A stretch of 64,000 nt of DNA from Lineus longissimus (lineage: Eukaryota > Nemertea > Pilidiophora > Heteronemertea > Lineidae). The notes under the pieces are model-generated. The model saw only the letters and a list, made by a program, of their open reading frames with translations. It was not told the origin of the DNA and made no database searches. The stretch is taken from the NCBI RefSeq assembly GCF_910592395.1, contig NC_088308.1, positions 5,084,001 to 5,148,000 on the forward strand. Direction: 5' to 3'. A program made the position numbers and the translations under genes. Positions 47,401-59,400 of this stretch are shown piece after piece (position 1 is the stretch's first letter; each line of letters starts with the position of its first letter).

Positions 47401-50400
47401 ATGAGAAAATTTATGTCATATTACACACCGATGAAGGATGAGGCCGATAAAAACCATAGAGTGGGAACGAATCACTTTTGGCAGTTCATAAAAAGTTAAA
47501 GATAGGATGTATAAGGTATATCCCAAAATTACCAAGACCACGGGTTTCCTCTGCAGAAACATACAGTAAGACTCACATCGATTTTAAGTCAACAACAAGA
47601 AGAGAGTCCTTCCTCTCCTGGAATATGCTCCAATACCTTGGTATCCCTACCACAAGAAAGACCTAGGCTGTCCTGTGTCTGGACGTTATGCAGTGGACAA
47701 AAACATAATCTGTTCTGATCAGAGGATTGCGGCTGCGTTTCCTGTATCAGACGGTGAAACCACATTCGACTCACTATCTGCTCTATTAGAGAACTACTCT
47801 GGTTGCCAGACTGGCCCAGAGGATTGCGGCTGGGTTTCCTGTGTCAGACAGCGGAACCACATTCGACTCACTATCTGCTCTGTTAGAGAACTACTCTGAT
47901 CAGACAATTAAAACCTGATAACTCGTGTCAAATGGCAAACCAAAGCATAGCATACACATTCTGACAAGAATATTGACCATTAAAAACATTGATAAAGATT
48001 CGAAGTGCCTAGGCCCGTCAAAGACCTCCAAGACAAGGATCAAAGTCTTGTGTTTATAAGTTACCATTGTATGCCTTAGAGGTGGCGAAATGATACTGTT
48101 TAGACAAGAAGTCTCTCCAAATGCCTCATAGAAGCCGAGGGATTAAAATCTTGTCTTTATTGGCTAACAAGTGCTTACCCTTTCCAAAGACATCCTTTCG
48201 GGAATCGTAATTCCCACGGGGGTGACTGGCTCTTCCACCCTTCCCCCACTCCCCCCGTGCGAACGTATCATTGGATAAAGCCAGGTCCTTGAGATCGTGG
48301 TGGAATGTCAAAAAAAATTGCAAGCAAATGCCAGGGAGACCACTATCTGACATCCATAACAGCTTACCTCCCTCTTTAGCTAGTTACAGTTGGTGTGACA
48401 CAACAGGCGAGTATAGTGGTTGCCATATTGATTGATTTATAACATCATTTGAAATATATCCCATCAAGAAAATATGAGAAAATTTATGTCATATTACACA
48501 CCGATGAAGGATGAGGCCGATAAAAACCATAGAGTGGGAACGAATCACTTTTGGCAGTTCATAAAACGTTAAAGATAGGATGTATAAGGTTTATCCCAAA
48601 ATTACCAAGACCACGGGTTTCCTCTGCAGAAACATACAGTAAGACTCACATCGATCTTAAGTCAACAACAACAAGAGAGTCCTTCCTCTCCTGGAATACG
48701 CTCCAACACCTTGGTATCCCTACCACAAGAAAAACCTAGGCTGTCCTGTGTCTGGACGTTATGCAGTGGACAAAAACATAATCTGTTCTGATCAGAGGAT
48801 TGCGGCTGCGTTTCCTGTATCAGACGGTGAAACCACATTCGACTCACTATCTGCTCTATTAGAGAACTGCTCTGGTTGCCAGACTGGCCCAGAGGATTGC
48901 GGCTGGGTTTCCTGTGTCAGACAGCGGAACCACATTCGACTCACTATCTGCTCTGTTAGAGAACTACTCTGATCAGACAATTAAAACCTGATAACTCGTG
49001 TCAAATGGCAAACCAAAGCATAGCATACACATTCTGACAAGAATATTGACCATTGAAAACATTGATAAAGATTCGAAGTGCTTAGGCCCGTCAAAGACCT
49101 CCAAGACAAGGATCAAAGTCTTGTGTTTATAAGTTACCATTGCCTTAGAGGTGGCGAAATGATACTGTTTAGACAAGAAGTCTCTCCAAATGCCTCATAG
49201 AAGCCGAGGGATTAAAATCTTGTCTTTATTGGCTAACGAGTGCTTACCCTTTCCAAAGACATCCTTTCGGGAATCGTAATTCCCACGGGGGTGACTGGCT
49301 CTTCCACCCTTCCCCCACTCCCCCCGTGCGAACGTATCATTGGATAAAGCCAGGTCCTTGAGATCGTGGTGGAATGTCAAAAAAAATTGCAAGCAAATGC
49401 CAGGGAGACCACTATCTGACATCCATAACAGCTTACCTCCCTCTTTAGCTAGTTACAGTTGGTGTGACACAACAGGCGAGTATAGTGGTTGCCATATTGA
49501 TTGATTTATAACATCATTTGAAATATATCCCATCAAGAAAATATGAGAAAATTTATGTCATATTACACACCGATGAAGGATGAGGCCGATAAAAACCATA
49601 GAGTGGGAACGAATCACTTTTGGCAGTTCATAAAACGTTAAAGATAGGATGTATAAGGTTTATCCCAAAATTACCAAGACCACGGGTTTCCTCTGCAGAA
49701 ACATACAGTAAGACTCACATCGATCTTAAGTCAACAACAACAAGAGAGTCCTTCCTCTCCTGGAATATGCCCCAACACCTTGGTATCCCTACCACAAGAA
49801 AGACCTAGGCTGTCCTGTGTGAGGACGTTATGCAGTGGACAAAAGCATAATCTGTTCTGATCAGAGGATTGCGGCTGTATTTCCTGTGTCAGACGGTGAA
49901 ACCACATTCGACTCACTATCTGCTCTATTAGAGAACTGCTCTGGTTGCCAGACTGGCACAGAGGATTGCGGCTGGGTTACCTGTGTCAGACAGCGGAACC
50001 ACATTCGACTCACTATCTGCTCTGTTAGAGAACTACTCTGATCAGACAATTAAAACCTGATCACTTGTGTCAGATGGCAAACCAAAGCATAGTATACATT
50101 TTGTGACCAGAATACTGACCATTAAAAACATTGATATTGACTGTATTAAATCATGCTCTAGCAGAGACCAGGCAACTATTATGTCTTGAAATTTGAAAAT
50201 CAGGAAAAAGGTTTCCAAATAAGGAAGTTACTAGACTTGGAACTTGGTGTTTGCTTGGCCATATGATCGCTGTCGACTATCACTTCAACTACCACTTCAG
50301 ACTTCATGGAAATATAGTAAACAGGCATCTTGGTTTGTTGTATGCAGTTTTAGCTCAATCAGTAAGTGGCAGAATAGACTGAAAGACACCTTGATAGAAG

Positions 50401-53261
50401 AGAAATTATACTTGCTCCTCTTGTACAGCTGACCAGTGGACTGACATCTCTCTAGTCGATGATCAACTGAAAGTAAAAATTAGAGAAGGGAACAGAAATA
50501 TTCAAGTGTTGAAATGCAGTTTGGGTTCCTGGCAATGCTGATTACACTTCAACTTCAAATAAATCTCAAATGTTTGACATAAATGTGGTCTTGTAGCTCA
50601 TAAATGTGAGACACTCACCTTTTTACACACACCTCAGCCCAGGCACAAGCTGTGTTCTGTCTGATTCCAAATGCACAGAGCAGTTAGAAGTGGTTCTGCT
50701 AATTAAGTCATGAGCCTGTGACCAAATATGCTAATAAGGTCATTTGACCATCTTAGTCATTTCATTCGTCGAGGCATGTCCTGATGACTGTATTGTTGAA
50801 TCTAATCTAATCCCTTGTCCATTGTCCAGTGTCCATTGTCCTGGGGTCCAGCCAGCCATGCCACTATTCTAATTCTTGTCCTTACAATGCCTTTCCTCTT
50901 TAAATAAAACTTCTTGTCATGGATGATGATTAGATTAGTTTTCTTAAAGGGGGAATATGTCATCATTATTGCATCTTGACCATCAAGATTTTTGCATCTT
51001 GCTCTTTTTGCATTTGGCTCTATACTATAGAGCATGAATTCTTAACCACCAAATATCTATATGGTGAGCGCAATGGCCCCTGGCCTTGGCTGGTATCAAA
51101 CTTCATATCACTTTGCACTTCAGTTGTGCAAATGCATTGCAATGGCACAAAATTGTCAAAAAAACGTATTGTGTTTCAAAATACTGCTTTAATTCTCTGA
51201 TTTCTGTTGTGCAGTAAACGTCTGGTTCAATCAGCTTGCATATAAAGGCAGTGAATTCTCAATAGGGCTATGCATGTACATAGATATCTCGCTCGGCAGT
51301 GCCCAACTCTACCCTCTATCAAGGACGTCTCTTTTGAGGTTATGTCATCTGCATGACTATAGTAGGTTTATATACACAAATTTCCTGCTAAGAAGTGTGA
51401 TGTACATGTGAAACTCCTGTGACTTGTACGTTCGACAAATAGATTGATAATGCTGTTCTTTCTTTGCAGAATGGGGCGCTCAAAGTCATTGACAGAAGGA
51501 AGCATATCTTTAAACTAGCTCAGGTAGGAAGCTCACCCAGAATGATCCATTCCACTAGGACCTATGAGTAGATGTCCTGAGCAGAACTACTTTCCCTAGT
51601 GAAAGAACAAAGAGTATCAAGAGACAAGAACACAAAAGTGTCAGACTCTAAGCATTTCCTGCCTTGAATGCCGGAGAAACCCAAGTGCCCATGCAATCAC
51701 AGTCAAGATAAAAAGGATTGGTGTGTAACAGATGTTCATTAAAGTGAGAATAAGGCAGGCTTCGATACAAAAGTCAGACGTTCTTTGGAAGACACTATTT
51801 ATTGTTACTTTCCTTTGTCTTGCCCAATCCAAGAGTTTTTGTCTCCATTAGTCACAACATTCATTTGCATTAAGAAGCACACCCCGAGACGATGTCAGAA
51901 ATGTGTTATCAATGTTAGCCTCATGGCTCAACAGTACTCATTTTCCCCCAGTTTGATCAACTTGTCATTGTTTTCAGGGTGAATACATTGCTCCTGAGAA
52001 ATTGGAAAACATTTACACAAGGAGTGGCTATGTCCAGCAAGTCTTTGTGGATGGAAACAGCTTGAGGGTAGGACATGGTAGTTGATTCTCTTCCGTAAGA
52101 GCACTTGACAGGTCCAGCAGCTCCAGACAGAGGATAGTGGTTTCAGAAGTCATGCGCCATGGACCATTCCAATCGCTTGATTCATTCACCGGCCTAATTT
52201 CATATTTCCTTACAAAGACAATGAAAATATTGGTCCACCTTAAAAAATGCCCTTGTTTTATGGAATTCCTCTTTAATTCGTGGTCCTTAAACATTTAGAA
52301 GACCCTTTTCTGTACTTGAAAATCGGTACAATTTGATGCACAGTTCTTTCTTTGAAACATCATTATTTGTCCTTTGCAGCCATGTACAGTTGGAGTTGTT
52401 GTCCCTGATAACGTTTCGTGCAAGAAATGGGCAGCTGAGAATGGCGTGGAACCAACTATCCAGGAATATTGTAAAAGTGAGGTGTGTATCCGGAAATGGC
52501 TGTTATTTTGAAAATTACAACATGAGACTCTCAGTGGAAGTCAGGATAATATAAGGATGTTTTGTAATACTTGATAAGGGAAGATTGTTTATGTCTATGT
52601 CTGTCTGTGATCAAATTTGGAAGGTTCTTCCTCCTGTCTAGGATTTCTTGCAAGAATTCTGCTACATAAATGATATAAACCAGTTTCATTTTATCCGCTT
52701 GCGGTAGATAGATTTTGGAAATGTACAGAAAGTTACATTCTAGAAAAGACCAAAAAATAAAAGAATGGACCATACCATGTGAAAACAGCACTAATTTAAT
52801 TTTTGTGTCCTCCGCAGAATCTTAAAGAACTTATCCTGAAGGACATCACAGAATTGGGCAAGGAGTCTGGACTTAGATCATTTGAGCAGGTACTGAATTT
52901 TATCTTTGACCTGATTTGTTCCAGTGACCGACTCTCCCCTATACTCATACCTCACTTAGGCCGCCCCCTCTCCTGGTTCAATGCGTCATCCATCAAGCAA
53001 CATTGATATACAGTCTGCAGTCGCTAAAACTGTAACTGTCAGACAGAGGAAAAGACTTCGATTCTGTCCCGCTGTTTTCAATCGGCCTGAGTTCATAAAG
53101 TGACTTGTGTTGTTTTTCAGGTAAAAGCCATTCATCTCCATCCAGAGTTGTTCTCAGCTGAAAATGGACTGCTGACACCGACCTTTAAATCCAAACGTCC
53201 AGCTCTCAGGAAGTATTTCCACGATGTCACTGAAGGGTTGTACGAGAGCATGAAGTTATAG
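32338..53261 (+). CDS. ACSL: Long-chain fatty-acid-CoA ligase (ACSL1/5/6-type)
   Basis: Activates long-chain fatty acids to acyl-CoA using ATP at ER, mitochondrial or peroxisomal membranes. Coding exons: 32338-32484 (or alternative 33681-33758), 36145-36250, 36372-36439, 37575-37676, 38030-38129, 38603-38808, 39240-39365, 39576-39653, 40042-40176, 40528-40610, 40805-40955, 41416-41488, 41838-41926, 42245-42361, 51470-51523, 51978-52067, 52380-52481, 52818-52889, 53121-53261. All phases agree and give 679 residues, the usual ACSL length. In the long form, the AMP-binding P-loop is [11 protein letters not shown] (255-265), the adenylate motif is GYGQTE (438-443), and the FACS signature [13 protein letters not shown] continues across the 9.1-kb intron into [30 protein letters not shown] and LTGSAPLS are also conserved. 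The C terminus is [17 protein letters not shown]. All catalytic motifs look intact. I place it in the ACSL1/5/6 rather than the ACSL3/4 branch from overall wording. Confidence 0.97.
33681..33758 (+). CDS. ACSL: ACSL alternative first coding exon B (anchor-less form)
   Basis: Encodes 26 residues, [20 protein letters not shown] then QSVEIE, before the donor GTAATG in phase 0. The end ([11 protein letters not shown]) parallels the end of exon A ([11 protein letters not shown]), so both can splice to the exon at 36145. This form lacks the hydrophobic anchor, implying a different membrane location. Upstream of the ATG there is no obvious acceptor, which suggests its own promoter. Confidence 0.75.
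34800..34966 (-). mobile_element. tRNA-derived SINE remnant
   Basis: Read on the minus strand, TAGTGCAGTGGGACAGTGG resembles a pol III A box, and GTGGGTTGGAGACTCAGCC, about 30 nt on, resembles a B box. Spacing fits a tRNA-derived SINE head. Confidence 0.4.
36747..36790. repeat. 22-bp perfect tandem duplication
   Basis: GTTCATGCAATTCAAACCAT plus TG occurs twice in direct succession within an ACSL intron. Confidence 0.9.
41706..41773. repeat. Dispersed repeat B, copy 2
   Basis: Matches 8831-8900 around TGCATGCGATCATGATTGG. Lies in the ACSL intron between exons 41416-41488 and 41838-41926. Confidence 0.65.
42598..42840 (+). mobile_element. tRNA-derived SINE
   Basis: Starts TGGTGTAGTGGTTACAGTGA (A-box-like), then GGTCGTGGGTTTTTAGTCTT (B-box-like, slightly decayed), then a body containing GTCCTTGAGCAAGATCAACA, similar to the core of many tRNA-SINEs. 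Inside the large ACSL intron. Confidence 0.6.
43420..43475. repeat. (AAT)n microsatellite
   Basis: Imperfect ATA/AAT trinucleotide tract of about 55 bp. Confidence 0.9.
45233..45260. repeat. 28-bp direct repeat, left copy
   Basis: Identical to 51032-51059 (starts GCATGAATTCTTAACCACC). The two copies bracket the macrosatellite region. Confidence 0.85.
45670..46380. repeat. Composite repeat with 30-bp minisatellite core
   Basis: A unit GATGGAAGGACAGACACCAT then TCTG recurs three times at 45858-45945 and again near 46056, 46104 and 46167. Flanking segments (GTTTTAGTCCTTCTG and CATTTTAGTCCCTCTG; CCATTGGTTGATAG) are also duplicated about 530-660 bp apart. Confidence 0.7.
46450..50134. repeat. 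Macrosatellite: about 1.07-kb unit, about 3.5 copies
   Basis: The anchor AAGACTCACATCGAT recurs at 46501, 47568, 48641 and 49710, giving units of 1067, 1073 and 1069 bp with near identity. The first copy begins diverged and the last ends abruptly at about 50134. Each unit holds a 97-bp internal duplication (GGATTGCGGCTG, for example at 46651 and 46748). Near-identical short open frames in each unit reflect recent duplication, not coding. The array sits in the ACSL intron between 42361 and 51470. Confidence 0.95.
51032..51059. repeat. 28-bp direct repeat, right copy
   Basis: Identical to 45233-45260. Confidence 0.85.
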
Positions 53262-53378
53262 GAGGTGCTACAATAGGGTGCCGAATTTCTCCTGGCTGTC
53301 AAGAACTCAAACCTTTGAGCGAGTGGTTGGTGATTTCGAGGCTGTATGTTTCTGTTAGCATTCATCTCATCAAGAATT

Positions 53379-53384
53379 AATAAA
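53379..53384 (+). terminator. ACSL: Polyadenylation signal, ACSL
   Basis: AATAAA 118 bp past the stop codon, giving a short 3' UTR; another AATAAA at about 54998 could serve a longer form. Confidence 0.55.
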
Positions 53385-55500
53385 GACTACTCTTTCTTAA
53401 TTCTTGATCTTATCCATATGTATTGGAGCCCAGCAGCTTGATACACCAACTGTTACTTGGTCTTATTATGTTATTCTTGTCGGCTTGTCATTTAATTGTA
53501 ACTGAACATGTATGTGCTTCCAAAAGTTTTCTTTACCATAATATATGATAGGTGACACTGAAATTGAAGAAGATATATTTTTAAGGTAAAATCTGTAGGC
53601 CCACTGTATGGGATGTGGCACAAAATGCACCAGTAGATTTTAGTTTTACCCTTTAACAGAAGTTTACAAATTGTAATAGTATATTTTTACAAGACTGGCT
53701 GCTGTATCCCTGGTGTTATTAATACCACTTGAAATACTGTTAAAACAATTTTTAATGATTCTCTTATCTGCACAAATGTCTTCAAGGTGTCATACTAAAG
53801 GTAGTTTCTATCATTATTTTAGCAATTTTAGTGCATACTAGAGTGAATCTTTTCAAGTATACTTTTACGTATATAATCTACAGGGCAGAACAACCTCAAA
53901 TGATTCCTGAAATGATTCAGTGCTGTCACTGGCTGATGCTCTCTGGTTGTTTATGATGTATTTTTTGGACACCTGTGTCACTTTATAGTTTAACTCGCAT
54001 CTGCTGTATTCTCCGGCCGACCTCTAGTTTATCCGGCCAAGGCAACAAGAACCATAATTGAACACTTGAACTCGGACTCATGCCTTTAATCGCATGCAGA
54101 CCAGAATACAATCATACAATTTTCTCTGGATCCATTGTTGATGTTAATCGTGTTCCATCTTAACTTTTGGATTGACTTGAGGTTGGCCGTATTACATGTA
54201 TATGTGCAATATTGACAGTTATGTGATCCTCTCTTCTGTTAACCTTAGATTGTGATTTCAGACAAATTTTACTGCATTTGCTTCAAACAAATCGAGATTG
54301 CCATATAACTTTGTTGCTATTTTCTGTTTGATAAATCTGAAATTTATTTACCTGTTGCTTTGATGTTTTATTTGCACTTATTAATTGTATCACTTGAGGA
54401 TTAATCCAGCTTAATTTAAAGTAAGTCTTTAGGGACTGAGCAAAACTAATATGAGGAAAAAAACCCTGATATTTCATTTGGGGGAGGGGTCTCGGAGCCA
54501 TTTTTTACAATTAAAGAACTTGGCTCATCCAAACCTGAGGCCAAATTCCCTTGATCTAGTTTCCATAATTTCATTTCTTTTGGCTTCACATACTTTTGGT
54601 GCAGAAGATTTTACATTGTGCTTGGTGTGTGTAACAAGATTTTACCTTGGTGTGCATGCAGTAGGCACAGGCCTACCAGCTATACTTATAGCAACTTAGT
54701 ACTGGTACTTAGAACTTGGTGCTTAGCTGACCTATCTGGCAACTGCCTAAAGACTCCCTCTAACCTTTGTCTGCCCTCGTATGAGAAACCTAACTATAAC
54801 ATTGCTGTTGGGCAGACAGCCATGCCACCATAATTGGGAGGGTGTCAGTTCGACTCCCAGGATTTTGATTTTTAAACGTACAATTATAAACTTTAGGCCT
54901 TCTTTGTACTGGGTACCGGATACATCAGAAAATTCAAATCGTACAATCAGATGTTGTAATGAATTGATATAGTGTTTGGGTGTGCCTTAGATTTTGAAAT
55001 AAAAGATTGATTAAAATGGTGACATGAAACATATATTTTGTTTGCTCAATTCATACCACTAGCACTGTCTGCTTCTTCATGATTATCTTTATGGACGGTG
55101 TGGGAAAAAAGCATATTGAAATTCATGGACTGTGAATTAGTGAAAGTGACCGAGCGACCCATCAAGTTATGGCCAGGACTTGTGGGTTGTCCCCTCGGTA
55201 GATCAGCGTTTGTTCTTCCTGATGACTGGAGCTGCACGATGACCTTTCCTTGGATGGTTGGTGCTCTTCTCATAAACCAACTGTTGAATATCATCCTGAG
55301 ACTCTGGGTTTCTCACTCCAACATCGTGTATAATATATTTTAGGGCATGGAGCCTGGATATGGAGACATCATGGGGGGGGAGGGTTAATGTAACCTTGAG
55401 CCTCGTTAGGTCATGTGGAAGCTTAGATAGAGACCAACACCAAACAGAAATTGAATAATAGTCAACAGAAGTTGAGCAACATTACATGAATTGATAAAAA

Positions 55501-55660
55501 TACAGTGGAACCTCTCTTAGAGGACACCTCTCTATTAAGGATACCCTCTCTATTAAGGACACTAGTTTTGGCCCCAAACTGGTTGTTTCCAATCAAATTT
55601 ATCTCTAATGAGGACACCTCTCTCAAAGACGGCAATAGTCAGCCCTGAGGGTCTACTGTA
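55501..55660. mobile_element. Short TIR element with TA borders (MITE)
   Basis: Begins TACAGTGGAACCTCTCTTAG and ends GAGGGTCTACTGTA. The termini CAGTGGAACC and GGGTCTACTG are near inverted complements flanked by TA, as in Tc1/mariner or pogo-type insertions. The interior has repeated AGGACACCTCTCTATTAAGG words shared with relics near 32.1, 32.7 and 40.3 kb. Confidence 0.7.
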
Positions 55661-55699
55661 GTCCTTCAACAAATACAGAATAGAAAATTTGGACATCCC

Positions 55700-55870
55700 T
55701 CTATACGTTGAATGGTTTATCATCCACCACTGAATCCACATCTCTCAGATGACCGCAATCACTTGAGTTTACATTGTTTATCACCAGTATGAATCTATAT
55801 CAGATTCCTCGGATGATCACTCACATTCACCTGAGTTTCCATTGAATGGTTTATCACCAGTATGAATCCT
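55700..55870 (-). pseudogene. Decayed C2H2 zinc-finger-like relic
   Basis: On the minus strand, AGGATTCATACTGGTGATAA then ACCATTC reads RIHTGDKPF, very close to the HTGEKPF linker of tandem C2H2 fingers. A second copy, ATTCATACTGGTGATAAACA, lies 73 bp further on, and a third, more decayed copy follows about 62 bp after that. The Cys/His finger residues are not preserved and stops occur, so this is a relic at best, or a repeat with chance similarity. Confidence 0.35.
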
Positions 55871-55899
55871 GGCTTACAGAAGCCCAAGGCTTGGAACAC

Positions 55900-55927
55900 G
55901 CCCCCCCCCCAACACGCCCCCGCCCCC
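55900..55927. repeat. C-rich tract
   Basis: CGCCCCCCCCCCAACACGCC-type low-complexity sequence. Confidence 0.8.
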
Positions 55928-56487
55928 CTGCGGACCCCCTTCACAAATCCTACAGGGGGCCATCTTAAACATGTTCAAGTATAAACCAAGTCCACATGTG
56001 CGCATTCGTATTTCCCGCGTATAGACATTCATGAACTAATGGTGGCGTCACCTACCTGTTATTACTAGAAGAACTTCGAAATCCCTCTGCAATGTGTTAA
56101 TCGAGGATGTAACAAATCGCGTTTCGATCAGCTGTCAGTTTCCACGTGTGTTGTGGGAGATTTCGCTGCGATTTTCTGCAACATTCAAAGTAAAAAATTG
56201 ATCAATAAAGGTAAATAACATACTTTGACAGTTGCTTTGCATTTTTATATAAGCACCATTTTTCAGATGAGTTACTTTGTCAACACTTTAGTGGTAGCAT
56301 TTGTTTCAATTCGGCAATCAAAGTTAGGTGATGTTTCTGGCTGAACGGTACAGTCGTGTAAGGATGTTTGTCTTGCACACACTATGCAGTTCCGTACATT
56401 ATGTACATGCATAAATGAATAAATTTTTCATTTCAGTTTGCCTGACTGTGGATTTTGTCCCCATTCTGCTGGGCCAGAGTATTCACC

Positions 56488-59400
56488 ATGCCACGGGCGA
56501 AGCCGAAGAAGGAGAAATTACAAGGTATCTTATTGTCAATATTGACATAAATTCAGGACTGTTCCAAATTTCACAGTTCTCATCCTTCCATCTGTAGACT
56601 AGTGTTCAAGGACTTAAGTAGAAAGTGTAAAATAGAGTAGAAAGTGTAAAATTGTGGGAATACTTAAGTGCTTTTGATGGAAATGAAAGGGCTGACAAAA
56701 CAGGAAAGGATGATGATGTTTTATTTCTTAATATCTTTTTAAATCAGTCTTGTTTTGACTTAAAATGTTTTCTAGATCTGAGGTGTTCATCTTGTTTATT
56801 TTCAGAGACAGTACCTGAGGTGAAGCCGGTTTCAAGAACAGGAAATATTGCGAATGAGCAAGCTACTGCCATTGTGGAGAAACAACAGCAGAAATACACA
56901 AGTCGAAGGACAGGGAAGAAATTTGAGGAACCTGAAGGTGTTGTAGAAAGTGTTGTCATCGATGAGGAAATTAGCTTCAGAAGAGCGAGCCTTGGAGTTT
57001 ACGGGTTTAGTGAGGAGATAGAACGGAATAGTCCTGAAACGGTGGTGGAGAAGGAAACAAGTGCTGAGCCAGATGTTGCAAAGGTAGTTGGTGCAAAAGC
57101 GAGGGGTAGGTCGGTTAGGAAAAGCAGAAAGAAAGGACTGGAGGATTTGGAGGTTGGTGATGGAGGGGTGACGAGGTCAACAGGTGCTAAAAAGATGAAA
57201 AAGGATGTGACTATGGTTCAGAATGACATTGATAATGAGGAAAACGTAGAAGTTGATGAGATTGAAAAGTGTATTGTGAAGTCAGGGTCCAATACGAATA
57301 AACTATCCAGGATTGGAAATCTCAGGGCAAAGGTTAAAAAAAGTGCTCTGGGCCAGAATTTCTTTGAGGTTGATGCAGAATGTGATATTGAAGACTCGGA
57401 GGGTGTTGGAAAAGAGGGTACGACCAATGGAAATGTCTGTGTTTCTCCAGACATTGATCAAGCTTGTGAACCAAGTGCAGCCAGTCATTCTCAGAAAACT
57501 GGACAAGGAGTGAAGGATGTTTGGGAGAGTATCGTAAAAACCACTCGCAAGGACCCTCGCGCTCAGAAACTCAGTTATAAAAAGATAAAGATTGATCAAA
57601 AAGGCAGTAAAAACACTGGCACAGGCTCACAACCGGGGGAGTCAGGCAAGTCTCTCGCATCTCCTCTGAGTCTGAGTGAGGACACTAATGGACTCTTCAC
57701 TGGCATCCGAACGTACAGTAGAAAGAACTTGTCTGAGTGGAAGAAGAACAGTACTGGCAATGATGAAAGTGTGGAAGAAATATTAAGTCTACAGGGCCAA
57801 AATTTGACAGAATCTAACAAAGCAGAAGAATCTGAGGTTGGTGATGTTGTTGAGAAAACTTCAGAGGAGGTTGTGGGTAAACAAGGTGTTAAATCAAGAA
57901 GAAAGGGTGGTCCTAAGTCGAAGGAAGTTGTAGATCATAATGACATTGACGGCCTTGGGAATCTAGCGGTTGTGAGAGAAGCTGCTGTTTGCAACTCTGA
58001 CATAATCGAAAATAGTGATGAGTTGGCAAAGATTGTAGATGGTCCTGAAGTTGAAACATTGTCCCCCAAAGTGCGCAAGACTGCCAGGAAGGGCGCAAAC
58101 GCAAGAAAAAACACAAGAAAGATTGATGCAGAACCGGAAGATGAAAATGAAAACCAAGTGGAAGCTGTTGAATCTCTGGATCCAGATCTGAAAGAATCTT
58201 CATCTCATTCAGGTGAGACATCTAGAAAAGGTGTTAAAGGAAGTATGGCTGGTACTCTTAAAAAGGAGTCTGCAGAAGCGACTGAGACTGAGGGTAAACA
58301 GAGTGGGCCCACGAGAAAAAGTGGTAGGCTTAGGAAGACTGGTAGAAAGGCTGAAACTAAACCTGAGGTGTGTTTAGACCAAGTGGATGACTCTTCTGAG
58401 GGAGCTCAGATAGAAGGTCGTCCAAAGCATCTGAGTGAAGCCATGAAGAAAAATGGTAGATCAAATAAAGCTGTTTGCAAGGCAGAGATTGAACTGAAGG
58501 ACACCCCATCAGTAGACAATGCATCCATTGACAAAATGGATGGTGAGGAGTCGTGCGAGGTTGTCAAGACGGAGAGTCTGCATCTGCATCTGCAGACCAC
58601 GAAGAAAAGTGGTAGAATGAAGAGGACCAGCAAAACGGTGGAAGCAGAACAAAGCGAGGCTCCCCCAATAGAGGATGCATGCTTGGACAAGATGGACATT
58701 GAGGAGTCTGCGGGAGGAACAGTGTCTGAGGATAAACATCAGAGTGATGCCACGAGGAAAGGTGGTAGATCTAGAAAGACTGGTAGAAAGGCTGCAACTA
58801 GCCTAGAAGACACCCCATCGGTTCAAGCTGTAGATGAAATGAATGTGCAAGAGTTGGTGAAGGCAGCAGAGACTGAGAGCTCTCTTTCTCTTGGGATTGA
58901 GAACACAAGGGAGGGTGGTAGATCCAGGAAGGGCGGGAAAAAGCCAGAAACCAAATTGAAAATTGTACAACCGATAGATGATGCTTGCATGGACGGAATG
59001 GATGTTCAGAAGGCAGCAGCCACAGAAGAGGTAACAGTGATAAAGATGCCTCATCCGAATGGAGTTGATGCCAAAAGCGAGAGTGGTAATCCAGTCACAA
59101 GTAATGGTTGTGGAGAGGTTGTTGCAGGACTAGTGGATTATCTGGAATCTGCTGATAAAATGCTTGAGAAAGTTGATTTATCATTGACTGTTGAGACATC
59201 AATTTCGTCTGGGAAGAGTGGCCCTTGCCGAAAGAGTGATGGTACAGTTGATGCTGAACCCAAAGTTACTGTACATGAAGACTCTAAGGAGAAGGATGAT
59301 ACTTTTGAAAGACTTGCTGAAGACGAATGGATTGCAGAGGTTGGTGCACTGCCTGCATTGTCAGCAGAAGCAGCTGGTCCTGACAATTCTTCTCCTTGTG

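Larger units (their letters stand above)
53385..56487. other. Intergenic between ACSL and APN1
   Basis: Holds possible extended ACSL 3' UTR, a tRNA-like B-box relic near 54835-54862, a MITE (55501-55660), a decayed zinc-finger-like stretch (55700-55870), a C-rich tract near 55900-55927, and the presumed APN1 promoter/5' UTR (about 56000-56487). No intact gene. Confidence 0.5.

Noticed and set aside
46608-50049. Repeated short open frames of 61-75 codons on both strands
   Set aside because: They recur only because the 1.07-kb unit is duplicated; no start context, splice pattern or domain supports coding.
46501-50134. Possible CRISPR-like array from regular repeats
   Set aside because: Units are about 1.07 kb with no short repeat/spacer pattern, and the genome is eukaryotic.
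54780-54870. tRNA gene suggested by AGTTCGACTCCC
   Set aside because: A B-box-like word is present, but no matching acceptor stem, anticodon arm or A box could be found; a relic at most.
56652-56805. Upstream part of the giant open frame before the TTTTCAG acceptor
   Set aside because: The exon start at 56806 fits phase 1 from exon 56488-56524; the earlier in-frame codons are intron sequence.
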